64,000 bases of DNA from Dyadobacter sp. 50-39. GTDB lineage: Bacteria > Bacteroidota > Bacteroidia > Cytophagales > Spirosomataceae. Positions 18,510 through 28,029 of this stretch are shown one piece after another (within the stretch, counting starts at the first letter, position 1; every line of letters starts with the position of its first letter). Location: contig MKSR01000013.1 of assembly GCA_001898145.1 (NCBI GenBank), forward strand, positions 1 to 64,000, in the 5' to 3' direction. The notes under the pieces are model-generated. The model searched no databases. It had not been told where the DNA came from and saw only the letters and a list, made by a program, of their open reading frames with translations. The translations under genes were made by a program, and so were the position numbers.

Positions 18510-21500
18510 ATGAACAAACATTTACTAGTCCCGCTTTTCCGGGGTGTCATGGTTATGCTGTTGGTAATAGCAGCGCATCTATCCTACGCCCAGGATCATC
18601 AGGTCAAGGGTAAAGTATCCTCCTCTGCTGATGGAACCGGTATCCCCGGCGTGAACGTGCAACTGAAAGGAACAGCGGCCGGTACGGTTACCGACGCCGA
18701 TGGTAACTATGCAATCGATGTGAAGGGCTCCGGTGCAGTGCTCGTATTTTCTTCCATCGGTCTGATCAAAAAAGAAGTGACCGTAGGAAGCCAGACGACC
18801 ATCAATGTGTCGATGGAAGACGATATCAAGAACCTGAGCGAAGTGGTAGTAACCGGTTACGCGGCACAGCGTAAAAAGGATATTACCGGCGCCGTAACGG
18901 TCATTAACCCCAAAGAACTTACCTCCGTTCCTACCGCGAGCGTAACGCAAATGCTGCAAGGACGGGCTTCCGGGGTGACTGTCGGAAACGACAACTCGCC
19001 GGGTGGCGGCACCATGGTCCGTATCCGGGGTTTCGGTTCGATCAACAACAACAGCCCGCTTTACGTAATCGACGGTGTTCCTACCCAAGGTACATTGAAC
19101 CAGATCAACCCGAACGACATCGAGTCGATGCAGGTTTTGAAAGACGCATCTGCGGCGTCCATTTACGGGGCACGCGCAGCGAACGGCGTTGTGATCATCA
19201 CAACTAAAAAGGGTAAAACCGGTGCACCGAACATCACATTCGACTTTTATACCGGTACGCAGCGCCCCGGCAAAATGCTCGACCTGCTGAATACGAAAGA
19301 GCTGGGCCAGTACCTTTACGAGGCTGACCTCGGTGCAGGCAAAAACCCGTCGGTAACATCCCCTTCCGCTCAATACAAATTTGACGAGAACGGCAAGCAG
19401 ACCATCGCCGACTACATTTACCCGAACGTGTACGGCGAATTGCCCGGCAACTACACTTACACGAATGACATTGCCGATCCTGCGCTTGGTAAAACCGCAT
19501 TCAACATCACCAAAGCGAACAAAGAAGGAACCAACTGGCAGGATGTAATCTTCGACCCCGCTTCGATTTCAAACTATCAGATCGGTGCTTCCGGCGGCTC
19601 AGAGGCAGCGAAATATGCGCTTTCGGCCAACTATTTCAAGCAGGACGGTATTTTGAGATACACCAAATACAAAAGATACTCGCTCCGTGCGAACACCGAG
19701 TTCAAAAAAGGGCCGGTAACTGTGGGCGAAAACTTTACGTTCTCCTACGACGAAAGACAAGGGATCACCAACAATGACGAAAGTAACCCGATCATGTTCG
19801 CGATCCGCGTTCACCCGATCATCCCGGTATTCGACATTACAGGCGGTCCGAAAGCATTGGGAGGAACCAATACTTCCGATTACAACGGATTTGCCGGAAG
19901 CCGCGGTAGTAACCTCGGTAACGCACCCAACCCACTGGCGCGTTTGTACCGCGAGAAAGACAACCTCACAAAAGGTACGCACGCATTCGGTAACGTGTTC
20001 GCGCAAGTGGATATCCTTCCGGGATTGTCTGCCCGCACCAGCCTGGGTATCGAGTACAACCAATTCAACCGTTCGGAATACTTCCACCGCGACATCGAAG
20101 CTGCCGAAGCGAGAAACGCTAACAGCTTGAACGTCATCAATAACGTTGACCGTTCGTTCACCTGGTTCAACACATTGAACTATGCCAAATCATTCGGCGT
20201 ACACAATTTCAGCATATTGGTGGGTACCGAGGCTGTGAAAACCTATGCCGCGGAATTCCGCGCCAGCCGGAGCGCGTTTGCATTCGACGACCTCGACTAC
20301 CGCTACCTCGATGCAGGTTCGGCTGCCGGTTTGAGCAATGCAGGCCCCGGTGCAACCGAAAGTGCGCTCTTCTCGCAGTTTGGAAAAATCAACTATGGAT
20401 ACAAAGAACTCATCCTCGCCGACGTAACCCTGCGCCGCGACGGATCATCCCGCTTCTCGGAAGCCAACCGCTACGGTGTTTTCCCCGCATTCTCCCTGGG
20501 TTTGCGTATGACCGAGCTGGCGTTCATGAAGCCTGTGAAATTCGTCGACGACCTGAAAGTGCGCTTTGGCTGGGGTAAAACCGGTAACCAACTCATCCCT
20601 AACGTTTATAATGCTTACACCCTGTACGCTGCAGATCCGCAAAACAACGCGTACGACATCAACGGTACCGGTACTTCCATCGTCGGTGGCTTTGACCTTG
20701 TACAGTTCGGAAACTCTAGTGGTAAATGGGAAACGAACACCTCTACCAACATTGGTCTCGATGCAAGCTTGTTCAACAGCAAACTGGAAGTCGTACTCGA
20801 CCTTTACAACCGTCTGACCTCCGACATGCTGACGCAGATTGCCATTCCCAGAACGGCAGGCTCCGGTACAATCCCTTATACCAACATCGGTGAAGTACGT
20901 AACCGCGGTGTAGACCTCGGTATTACTTTCCGCGATAAGAAAGGGGACTTCAACTACATGGTGGGCGTAAACTTCGGTCACTACAAAAACGAAGTGCTGA
21001 AACTGAACAACGACCCTAACGCAACGATTTTCGGTTTCACAACCCGCCTTCCGGCAATGTCCGCAACCAAAGCCGGTCTGCCGATTGCAAGCTATTACGG
21101 CTATTTTGTGGATGGCGTGATCAAAGATCAGGCGGAAGCTGATGCCGCTCCGAAATTCGGTTCCTATACAAGAGAGGGTACTTTCAAGTTCCGCGATGTG
21201 AATGGCGACGGCGTTATCACCGCTGCCGACCGTACCATCATCGGCAGCCCGCACCCCGATTTCAACTACGGTATCAATGTGGGTGTAGGCTGGAAATGGT
21301 TCGATCTGACATTGTTCGGACAAGGTGTACACGGCAACCAGATCTTCAACTATGTGAAATACTGGACGGACTTCAACGTGTTCCAGGGCAACCGTTCCAA
21401 AACGATGCTTTACGACTCGTGGAAAAAATCGGGTGACGACGCGAAGCTGCCTCGCCTGAACTCGGGTGACGCTACCAGCCAGCAGGTTTCGTCTTACTTC

Positions 21501-21767
21501 CTGGAAGACGGCTCTTACTTCCGTTTGAAAAACATCCAGCTGACGTTCAATTTGCCTTCGGCCTGGCTGAAAAAAGTGAAACTGGGATCTGCGCAGATCT
21601 ACGTTCAGGGACAAAACCTGCTCACTTTCACGAAATACACAGGACTTGATCCGGATATTAACCTGAGAAGATCAGGCGAAAACAACCAGGATACCCATAT
21701 GGGTGTTGACGAAGGCTCCTACCCGGTGGCCAAGTCGTTCCTCGGTGGCTTGCGTTTCAACTTCTAG
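18510..21767 (+). CDS. SusC/RagA family TonB-linked outer-membrane protein
   Basis: 1085 residues from the ATG at 18510, which opens a signal peptide (MNKHLLVPLFRGV, ending LSYAQ); an upstream ATG at 18465 adds 15 unlikely residues. Domains: CarboxypepD_reg-like repeat (VKGKVSSSADGTGIPGVNV), TonB box/plug (LSEVVVTGYAAQRKKDITGA, then MVRIRGFGSINNNSPLYVID and ASIYGARAANGVVIITTKKG), then a large barrel. With the following SusD it forms an outer-membrane importer for an oligomeric nutrient. No glycosidase, sulfatase or protease is adjacent, so the substrate is unknown. The gene follows a 225-bp upstream gap. Confidence 0.95.
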   Translation: MNKHLLVPLFRGVMVMLLVIAAHLSYAQDHQVKGKVSSSADGTGIPGVNVQLKGTAAGTVTDADGNYAIDVKGSGAVLVFSSIGLIKKEVTVGSQTTINVSMEDDIKNLSEVVVTGYAAQRKKDITGAVTVINPKELTSVPTASVTQMLQGRASGVTVGNDNSPGGGTMVRIRGFGSINNNSPLYVIDGVPTQGTLNQINPNDIESMQVLKDASAASIYGARAANGVVIITTKKGKTGAPNITFDFYTGTQRPGKMLDLLNTKELGQYLYEADLGAGKNPSVTSPSAQYKFDENGKQTIADYIYPNVYGELPGNYTYTNDIADPALGKTAFNITKANKEGTNWQDVIFDPASISNYQIGASGGSEAAKYALSANYFKQDGILRYTKYKRYSLRANTEFKKGPVTVGENFTFSYDERQGITNNDESNPIMFAIRVHPIIPVFDITGGPKALGGTNTSDYNGFAGSRGSNLGNAPNPLARLYREKDNLTKGTHAFGNVFAQVDILPGLSARTSLGIEYNQFNRSEYFHRDIEAAEARNANSLNVINNVDRSFTWFNTLNYAKSFGVHNFSILVGTEAVKTYAAEFRASRSAFAFDDLDYRYLDAGSAAGLSNAGPGATESALFSQFGKINYGYKELILADVTLRRDGSSRFSEANRYGVFPAFSLGLRMTELAFMKPVKFVDDLKVRFGWGKTGNQLIPNVYNAYTLYAADPQNNAYDINGTGTSIVGGFDLVQFGNSSGKWETNTSTNIGLDASLFNSKLEVVLDLYNRLTSDMLTQIAIPRTAGSGTIPYTNIGEVRNRGVDLGITFRDKKGDFNYMVGVNFGHYKNEVLKLNNDPNATIFGFTTRLPAMSATKAGLPIASYYGYFVDGVIKDQAEADAAPKFGSYTREGTFKFRDVNGDGVITAADRTIIGSPHPDFNYGINVGVGWKWFDLTLFGQGVHGNQIFNYVKYWTDFNVFQGNRSKTMLYDSWKKSGDDAKLPRLNSGDATSQQVSSYFLEDGSYFRLKNIQLTFNLPSAWLKKVKLGSAQIYVQGQNLLTFTKYTGLDPDINLRRSGENNQDTHMGVDEGSYPVAKSFLGGLRFNF

Positions 21768-21802
21768 TTCATCCATTGATCTTCATTATAGAGAACCATA
21801 CA

Positions 21803-23566
21803 ATGAAAAAGACATTATTAATATGCATGTTGGTCGGGCTGAGCTTTTCCTGCTCCGACGATTTCTTTGATCTGAAACCACAGGGTCGTGCGTCGAAAGA
21901 ACAGCTGAGTAACAAGAACGGTGTAAATGCGCTGCTTATTGGTACCTATTCGCTGCTCGATGGTGTCGGAGCCGGCAACACAGGTCGCCAGTCTACAATT
22001 TCGAACTACGTTTTCGGCGGGATCAGCAGCGACGATGCCGTAAAAGGTACCGACGCCGGTGACCAGCCCGAGCAATCGTTTATCGAACAATACAACTGGC
22101 TTTCCGACAACACCTACTTCCTCGGCAAATGGTGGCATTCATACGATGGCGTAGCCCGTGCCAACGAAACAATCCAGATCGCGGGAAGCCCCGACGTGAA
22201 AGATATGACCGACGCGGAAAAAACCCAGGTGGTGGCAGAAGCCCGCTTCCTGCGCGGCCATTATCATTTCGAGGCCAAGAAAATGTGGAACAATGTGCCG
22301 TTTATCGATGAAAAGATTTACAATGCAGGTGATCCGAATTCGACCAAAGTGACAAATACCGAAGATATCTGGTCCAAAATCGAGGCCGATTTCCAGTTTG
22401 CTGCGGACAACCTTCCTGCAACACAGGCTCAGAAAGGCCGCGCTACCAAATGGGCAGCCAAAGCTTATCTTGCCAAAGCACTTCTTTTCCAGAAAAAATG
22501 GGCCAAAGCCAAAGAATTGCTGGATGACGTGGTTAAAAACTCCGGTAAAAAACTGGTAGCAAACTACCACGACAACTACCGTACAACCGGCAATAACAAC
22601 AGCGAGTCGATTATGGAAGTACAATTCTCCGTGAACGACGGTACCAACGGAAACAACGGTAATGCAGGTGATAACCTTAACTGGCCGTACTCGGCCACCG
22701 CTCCGGGACGTGGATGCTGCGGTTTCTACCAGCCATCACACAACCTCGTGAATGCATTCAAAACAGAAAATGGCCTTCCGATGATCGGAGCTGCTGCTGA
22801 CGGTTCTCTGGACACCTACAACAAGGTAGATTTGCCCAACGATCAGGGAATTGTTGCTTCGGCTGCATTTGCATTGGACAAAACCGTTCCTGTTGACCCC
22901 CGCCTCGACTGGACTGTTGGCCGCCGCGGTGTGAACTTCCTCGACTGGGGCCCGATGCCAGGCTCGACCTGGATCCGTGACCAGGCATATGCGGGACCGT
23001 TCACTGGTAAAAAATGGATGTATTATCTGGCGGAAGAAAACAGTACCACCCACTCCACCAGCAAACGCAACGTGAATAACAACTACCGCCTCATCAAGCT
23101 CTCGCACGTATTGCTATGGCTGGCAGAATGTGAAGTGGAATTGGGGAACCTGGCTGTGGCGCAGGACCTGGTGAACCAGATCCGTGTCCGGGCTAAAACC
23201 GGCTCTGTTCAGGATGAGTCCGTTACTTACAAAGTGGAGCCTTATCCTGCCGGAACCTTCGCCGCAAAAGGTGCCGACTATGCAAGAAACGCAGTACGTA
23301 TGGAGCAGCGCCTCGAATTTGCGATGGAAGGCCACCGTTTCTTCGACCTCGTTCGCTGGGGAATTGCTGAAAAAGTGCTGAACAAATATGCGGCGGAAGA
23401 AGCCGTACCAGGCAAAGAACCATCAGGACGTACTTTCAACAAGCGGGGATATATGGCAGGTAAATCATTTACGCAGAAAAACCTGTACTTTCCTCTCCCA
23501 CAGGATGAAATCCTGAACAGCCAGAAAGACGGCAAGCCGACTCTGACACAAAACCCCGGATATTAA
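21803..23566 (+). CDS. SusD/RagB family nutrient-binding lipoprotein
   Basis: 587 residues from the ATG at 21803. The lipoprotein signal MKKTLLICMLVGLSFSC has its lipobox cysteine near residue 17. SusD-family signatures are DFFDLKPQGRASKEQL, RFLRGHYHFEAKKMW and, near the end, RMEQRLEFAMEGHRFFDLVRW, followed by FPLPQDEILNSQ. It is the surface lid that binds substrate over its SusC partner 36 bp upstream. A terminator follows directly. Confidence 0.95.
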   Translation: MKKTLLICMLVGLSFSCSDDFFDLKPQGRASKEQLSNKNGVNALLIGTYSLLDGVGAGNTGRQSTISNYVFGGISSDDAVKGTDAGDQPEQSFIEQYNWLSDNTYFLGKWWHSYDGVARANETIQIAGSPDVKDMTDAEKTQVVAEARFLRGHYHFEAKKMWNNVPFIDEKIYNAGDPNSTKVTNTEDIWSKIEADFQFAADNLPATQAQKGRATKWAAKAYLAKALLFQKKWAKAKELLDDVVKNSGKKLVANYHDNYRTTGNNNSESIMEVQFSVNDGTNGNNGNAGDNLNWPYSATAPGRGCCGFYQPSHNLVNAFKTENGLPMIGAAADGSLDTYNKVDLPNDQGIVASAAFALDKTVPVDPRLDWTVGRRGVNFLDWGPMPGSTWIRDQAYAGPFTGKKWMYYLAEENSTTHSTSKRNVNNNYRLIKLSHVLLWLAECEVELGNLAVAQDLVNQIRVRAKTGSVQDESVTYKVEPYPAGTFAAKGADYARNAVRMEQRLEFAMEGHRFFDLVRWGIAEKVLNKYAAEEAVPGKEPSGRTFNKRGYMAGKSFTQKNLYFPLPQDEILNSQKDGKPTLTQNPGY

Positions 23567-23595
23567 TACCGGAACAACCCACTAACGCACCCACA

Positions 23596-23625
23596 AAAGA
23601 GCCGGCCTTCGTGCCGGTTTTTTTG
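23596..23625 (+). terminator. terminator of the first susCD operon
   Basis: CCGGC/GCCGG stem with a 6-nt loop, extended by A-T pairs, then eight T. The last T residues and the G double as the TTTG -33 box of the next gene's promoter. Confidence 0.75.
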
Positions 23626-23653
23626 TGCATTGAGCAACAATGAAATACTTTTG
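23622..23653 (+). promoter_or_regulatory. promoter of the orphan HigA-like small gene
   Basis: TTTG at 23622-23625, a 20-bp spacer and TACTTTTG at 23646-23653 give a near-perfect Bacteroidetes promoter. The gene's ATG is 27 bp further on. This supports the 54-residue ORF at 23680 as a real gene. Confidence 0.55.
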
Positions 23654-23679
23654 ATAAAATATTCAAACCACCTGCGATT

Positions 23680-23844
23680 ATGAAAATCACCAACGAAAGC
23701 GAATATGAAAAGGCCTCCGAACGGGCCGACGAGATATTCCATGCGAAGAAAGGCTCTGCGGAGGAAAAGGAATTGCAAGAACTCCTGAAAGCGATCAAGG
23801 AATACGAGGATGACTTCGTCAGAATGCTTCGGGATAATAATTAA
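23680..23844 (+). CDS. 54-residue protein resembling the N-terminal segment of HigA antitoxins
   Basis: It reads MKITNESEYEKASERADEIF, then a charged helix ending in a KEYEDDFVRML segment. The spacing and motifs (EYEKA..RADEI, ..ELLKAIKEYED) follow the N-terminal neutralising segment of HigA (compare PIKNNEQYEHYLARIYELM and LVKDYE in the protein at 8842), but the helix-turn-helix is absent and the frame closes at TAA. No toxin gene is adjacent. The protein is acidic and predicted all-helical. Its own promoter lies just upstream. Its stop codon overlaps the stop of the convergent yigZ in a shared TTAA. It may be a solo antitoxin fragment that neutralises a toxin elsewhere or an unrelated small helical protein. 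Confidence 0.65.
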   Translation: MKITNESEYEKASERADEIFHAKKGSAEEKELQELLKAIKEYEDDFVRMLRDNN

Positions 23845-24449
23845 TCCGCCAGCGCTACGGCAAGGCCTTCCACTTTTTCGGCGCGCGTCACAAACCGCTC
23901 GACGAGTGTAGAGCGCACTTCCACTTCCATAGTGCACTGCATTTCAAATGCCTGCTCCCGTACAGGCAGATCCATTTCCTTTACGATTCGCATGACGTCG
24001 TTCATTTGCGGGTATTGGAAAGAAAGCCTGTAAACACTGAAATAATGCCGCGTGACAACCTCCGCCGCGTCCAATGCGGCCTCAGTAGCTGTTTTGTAGG
24101 CATTGATCAGCCCCGGTACTCCCAGCAAAGTTCCCCCGAAATACCGCACCACCACCACGAGCACATTCGTGACATTCCTGGAATATAATGTATTGAGGAT
24201 CGGGCGACCGGCCGTTCCCGACGGTTCGCCGTCATCGCTCATGCGGTAGCTCATCCTGTCGGCGCCCAGCCGATAAGCATAGCAGTGGTGCACAGCCTTG
24301 GGGTGAAGTTCGTGCAATTCATTCAGGTAGGACTTGGCTTCCGCATCGTTGGCGACAGGATACGCATAAGCCAGAAACTTACTGCCCTTATCTTTGAAAA
24401 AGCCTTCTGCGGGTCCGGCAATGCTTTGGTAGGTGTCGTCAAATAACAC
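23841..24449 (-). CDS. yigZ: YigZ/IMPACT family protein
   Basis: 202 residues of the UPF0029/IMPACT family. The conserved core HHCYAYRLGADRMSYRMSDDGEPSGTAGRPIL (about 55-87) followed by NVLVVVVRYFGGTLLGVPGL is diagnostic. The family is linked to ribosome/translation stress (IMPACT in eukaryotes binds GCN1); the bacterial role is not well defined. The start is GTG at 24449, inside the end of the MFS gene (11-nt overlap), so the two minus-strand genes are probably coupled. Confidence 0.92.
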   Translation of the reverse strand: MLFDDTYQSIAGPAEGFFKDKGSKFLAYAYPVANDAEAKSYLNELHELHPKAVHHCYAYRLGADRMSYRMSDDGEPSGTAGRPILNTLYSRNVTNVLVVVVRYFGGTLLGVPGLINAYKTATEAALDAAEVVTRHYFSVYRLSFQYPQMNDVMRIVKEMDLPVREQAFEMQCTMEVEVRSTLVERFVTRAEKVEGLAVALAD

Positions 24450-25626
24450 GGGCGCGGCGCTTTTTGAATTGATAAATTACTACCGTGTAACAAAGCGCAG
24501 CCAATGCGAAGGCGGCCATCGAGAAAAAGACTAACGGGAGGTTTCGCCGCTGGTTTTCGAATAACCCTGCCGATAAAAATGCCCCGAGGCCAATCCCTGC
24601 TTCGAGGGATATGAACATCGTCGCAATCGCCCGCCCGCGGTTATGATCGCCACTCAGATCGACCGTCCAGGCGGAAAGTACCGGAGACAGGATGCCCATT
24701 GCCACGCCAAAGAATGCGGCGCCGGTGAGGAACATCGCTACCGACTCTGCAAAACCGGTCAGGATCATCGCTATGATCAGGACAATGCACCCGACGATCG
24801 TAACAGGCATCCGGCCGTGGCGATCGGAGATCTTACCCGCAAAAAGACGCACCAAAATGGATGAGATGGTGAACATCATGAAATACAATCCGCGGTTTTG
24901 CAAGCCGAGGTAGCCACTGAAATCGGGTGTAACCGTGGCCACCGCGCCGAAACCGAAGTAGCACAAAAAGGTGATCAGCGCGGGACTAAACACATCCGGT
25001 TCGAAAATGTCCCGTCGCGTGATTTGAAATGACTTCCAGGAAAGCTTCTGCTTTTCCTGCAAAGTTTCTTTCATATTCATCAGGATCGCGATGGAAAGAA
25101 ATGCCAGAAACGACGACGTGTAAAAAAGCGCGTTGAGGGAGAATTCTTCGCTGATCATACTTCCTATCGCCGGGCCGAATGCCGAGCCGACGCTCATACA
25201 CATCCCATGAATGCCCATCGCCTCCCCGCGCCGGTTGACGGGCACAATGTCCGCAACATAAGCAGCGGTACCGGTGGGTTTGAAGCCGGTGGAAAAGCCA
25301 TGTACCAATCTGAGCAGCAGAAACGGCATTACCGTGGTGAAGATCGGGTACAGAAACCCGCATATGAAGCACACCAGCGAGCCGAAAGCCATTACGGGCA
25401 CCCGGCCGATGCGGTCTGTAAGCCGGCCGCTGAATGGCCTGGAAAGGCCGGCCGTCAGCGTAAACAGGCCAATGATCGCTCCTTTATATTCTGCCCCGCC
25501 CATGTTCGAAAGATATGCCGGGAGTTCGGGGATCAGCATGTTAAAGCTGGAAGAGAAGAGGAATGAGCTAAGGCCCAACAACCAGAACTGCGTCGTCAAT
25601 ATTCCGGTAGAAGCTGTATTTTGCAT
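24439..25626 (-). CDS. major facilitator superfamily exporter
   Basis: 395 residues with about 12 hydrophobic helices. MFS motif A appears as GRLTDRIGRVPVM (about 67-79) and its C-half echo as GKISDRHGRMPVT. A glycine/proline-rich TM5 segment (VGSAFGPAIGSMISEE) fits the drug/metabolite efflux type. The substrate is unknown. It is divergent from corA, with an 87-bp gap, and overlaps yigZ at its 3' end. Confidence 0.88.
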   Translation of the reverse strand: MQNTASTGILTTQFWLLGLSSFLFSSSFNMLIPELPAYLSNMGGAEYKGAIIGLFTLTAGLSRPFSGRLTDRIGRVPVMAFGSLVCFICGFLYPIFTTVMPFLLLRLVHGFSTGFKPTGTAAYVADIVPVNRRGEAMGIHGMCMSVGSAFGPAIGSMISEEFSLNALFYTSSFLAFLSIAILMNMKETLQEKQKLSWKSFQITRRDIFEPDVFSPALITFLCYFGFGAVATVTPDFSGYLGLQNRGLYFMMFTISSILVRLFAGKISDRHGRMPVTIVGCIVLIIAMILTGFAESVAMFLTGAAFFGVAMGILSPVLSAWTVDLSGDHNRGRAIATMFISLEAGIGLGAFLSAGLFENQRRNLPLVFFSMAAFALAALCYTVVIYQFKKRRARVI

Positions 25627-25713
25627 CGCACAAATTTAAGACTAACTTCCGGCAAAAGCAGAAAATTCTCGCGACCGGTTTTCCGCCTCCATGTTTTTCC
25701 CCAATTTTAACCC

Positions 25714-26658
25714 ATGGTACGCATATTCTATAAGGAAGGTAAAGTCATTAAGCGCGAAAACGATATCCGCGAGTTGGGCAAGATCCCGAACCTCGTGTGG
25801 GTAGATTTACAGTCCCCCAGCGCCGAGGAGGAGGAATGGGTGGAGAATAAATGCAATATCAGTTTTCAGACTCCCCAGGAAATCGTGGAGATCGAAAGCA
25901 GTTCACGTTTTTTTGAGCAGAATGAAACGATCAATGCTAACTCGAACTTCCTCAAAATAGAACGTGAAGGGTACGAAACTTATCCGGTATCGTTTATTCT
26001 GCATCAAAATGTCCTCTTTACGTACCGCCGCGGCGACTCAAAAACGTTTGCCGACACAGTCAAAAAAATGAAGGTAAGCCCGGAAGGAATTCAGGGCGGG
26101 GTCGATTTTATGCTTTTGCTGCTCGAAACCCGCATTGAAGCCGACGCGGATGCGCTTGAAGGTATTTCCAAAGACATTTCGGCGATCAGTAAAGACCTTA
26201 CGCACGAACAAAAGACGCGTCAGGAAGTCCTGATCCGGATCAGCGGCTTGCAGGAAATCACGATGATGCTCCGCGAAACAAGTATCGACAAGCAACGCGT
26301 ACTTTCCGGCATTCTCCGCAGCCAATACTTTCCCGAAGACCGGAAAGAACACCTGCGTATCATCCTTAAAGACATCAATTCGCTTCTCGAATACACCACT
26401 TTCAACTTCGAGCGGCTCGAATACCTCCAGAACACCTTTATGGGTCTGATTAACCTCGAACAAAGCCAGGTGATCAAGATCTTCACCGTGGTAACCATCA
26501 TCTTCATGCCGCCGACGCTCATCGCCGGCATTTTTGGCATGAACTACCAGCACATACCCTCTACCGGTGAACCCTGGGGATTCTGGCTTTCCCTTCTGCT
26601 AATGGTATTCTCCTCGCTGGTGGTACTTTGGTTTTTCAGGAGAAAAAAATGGATTTAG
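25714..26658 (+). CDS. corA: CorA-family magnesium/cobalt transporter
   Basis: 314 residues. A long cytoplasmic N-terminal domain is followed by two C-terminal membrane helices. The pore signature GMN is in GIFGMNYQHIP just after TM1 (IFTVVTIIFMPPTLIAGI), and the protein ends in a basic RRKKWI. CorA pentamers carry Mg2+ (and Co2+/Ni2+). It stands alone, divergent from the MFS gene. A weak hairpin follows. Confidence 0.93.
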   Translation: MVRIFYKEGKVIKRENDIRELGKIPNLVWVDLQSPSAEEEEWVENKCNISFQTPQEIVEIESSSRFFEQNETINANSNFLKIEREGYETYPVSFILHQNVLFTYRRGDSKTFADTVKKMKVSPEGIQGGVDFMLLLLETRIEADADALEGISKDISAISKDLTHEQKTRQEVLIRISGLQEITMMLRETSIDKQRVLSGILRSQYFPEDRKEHLRIILKDINSLLEYTTFNFERLEYLQNTFMGLINLEQSQVIKIFTVVTIIFMPPTLIAGIFGMNYQHIPSTGEPWGFWLSLLLMVFSSLVVLWFFRRKKWI

Positions 26659-27042
26659 AAAGGAATTTTTACCCGCACATTATATTTTTTGATGATTATA
26701 CGTTGTGGGTATAATTTTAATGTAATCTTTATTGTGGCAAGCGAATACAATAAATATATCGCCGTAGTGTTAGTATAGAAGTTATATTTCCGCGTTCCGG
26801 TTTAAAGTCCGGCGCGATCAACCCTCTTCCAACCATTTCCCTAACAACAGAGTCATAAATCCAGGCAGCGCGGCTCCCACAAACGCTGGCTTGATATTTG
26901 TACAAAAAATATCCGCAAGGATATGGAAATGAGCTATATAATTTCACCAAAGGAGAAGATCATGAACGCCATCCTGTTACAAGGAAGTAGTAAAGAATCG
27001 GGTATTAAAAAAACGCTCAACTAACTTGATAACCGATTGTAT
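26659..27042 (+). other. intergenic stretch entering the AT-rich glycan island
   Basis: About 380 bp. A 7-bp perfect hairpin ATTATAC/GTATAAT at 26695-26715 followed by TTTTAA may be a weak corA terminator. A 33-codon frame (26923-27024, MEMSYIISPKEKIMNA start) lies just before the glycosyltransferase; it has no recognisable family and could be chance or a leader peptide. From here to about 30050 the sequence is clearly richer in A/T than either flank. Confidence 0.4.
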
Positions 27043-28029
27043 ATGAAAAGTATATCAGTAGTAATTCCCAATTATAACGGAAAACACCTGTTCGAAAAGT
27101 ATTTTGAGCATAACTATAAAGTCCTTCAAAAACTTGAAACCAGTGTTCAGATTATAGTAATTGACGATGCATCGACGGATGAATCTGTTGCATATTTACG
27201 AGAAAATTACGGCGATAAAATCACTCTGATTTGTAAAGAAACCAATTCCGGATTTTCGGAGACTTGCAATATCGGCATTCAAAATGCCACAAACGACCTC
27301 ATCTTTCTTCTCAATACCGATGTAACCCTCGAACCCGGTTACATGGAAAAACTTTACAAGTATTTTGAATTAGAAGACACCTTTGGTGTAATGGGAAGGG
27401 TAATCGGGATGAACGATGATTTGATTCGCGAAGCTGCAAGAGAGCCCAAAATTTCCGGAAGAAAAATTAAGTCTTCCGATTTTTTCCACCTTCAAAACAT
27501 TAATGCATTTACACCGACATTTTATTTATCTGGTGCAATTGCATTAATGGATACCCAAAAACTGAAAGCGATCAACGGGTTCAATGAAATGTTTAATCCG
27601 TATTATGGCGAAGATCAGGAGCTTTCTATCCGCGCCTGGCGACTAGGCTGGAAATGCTATTATGAGCACGACGCCGTTTGCAGGCATGAGGTTTCAGCCA
27701 GTACCAAAAACCACAATCATAAGAAAGCAATTAAGAGAATCCATTTCAGGAACCGCTACTATGTTCACTATCTGCACCTGCAAGGCATGGATTTGAAATT
27801 ATGGCATTTACAAATCCTGTTGTGCGATGTGTTACTCGGCGTGCTGACGCTGCAATTCTTTAAAGTGGAAGCTTATTGGGATTTCGTCAAGAATCTGGGC
27901 AATCTGCAAGCCAAGAAAGTGGCATTTAACAGAGAAATGAAAAAACACCAGTCGGAGATCGGCATTATCGATGTCATCAACAATTTCCGAATGATGCTAA
28001 AATACCAGCAGGTAATTAAACTCAATTAA
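27043..28029 (+). CDS. glycosyltransferase family 2 (GT-A fold)
   Basis: 328 residues. SVVIPNYNG at the start, VIDDASTDES (about 45-54) and the LLNTDVTLEPG metal-binding region define GT2, similar to rhamnosyl/galactofuranosyl-type transferases, with a GYGEDQ-like acceptor motif (YYGEDQELSIRAWRLG). The C-terminus has a possible membrane-associated helix (LLCDVLLGVLTLQFF). Likely acts in surface polysaccharide or O-antigen assembly; donor and acceptor are unknown. I chose the ATG at 27043 over a TTG two codons upstream. Its 3' end overlaps the convergent GT4 gene by 8 bp. Confidence 0.9.
   Translation: MKSISVVIPNYNGKHLFEKYFEHNYKVLQKLETSVQIIVIDDASTDESVAYLRENYGDKITLICKETNSGFSETCNIGIQNATNDLIFLLNTDVTLEPGYMEKLYKYFELEDTFGVMGRVIGMNDDLIREAAREPKISGRKIKSSDFFHLQNINAFTPTFYLSGAIALMDTQKLKAINGFNEMFNPYYGEDQELSIRAWRLGWKCYYEHDAVCRHEVSASTKNHNHKKAIKRIHFRNRYYVHYLHLQGMDLKLWHLQILLCDVLLGVLTLQFFKVEAYWDFVKNLGNLQAKKVAFNREMKKHQSEIGIIDVINNFRMMLKYQQVIKLN

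Noticed and set aside
20445-21614. Long minus-strand open frame (389 codons) inside the first susC
   Set aside because: Antisense of the SusC barrel region, no recognisable motif, no start context.
26923-27024. 33-codon open frame as a separate gene
   Set aside because: No homology, promoter or conserved start visible; mentioned only in the intergenic entry.
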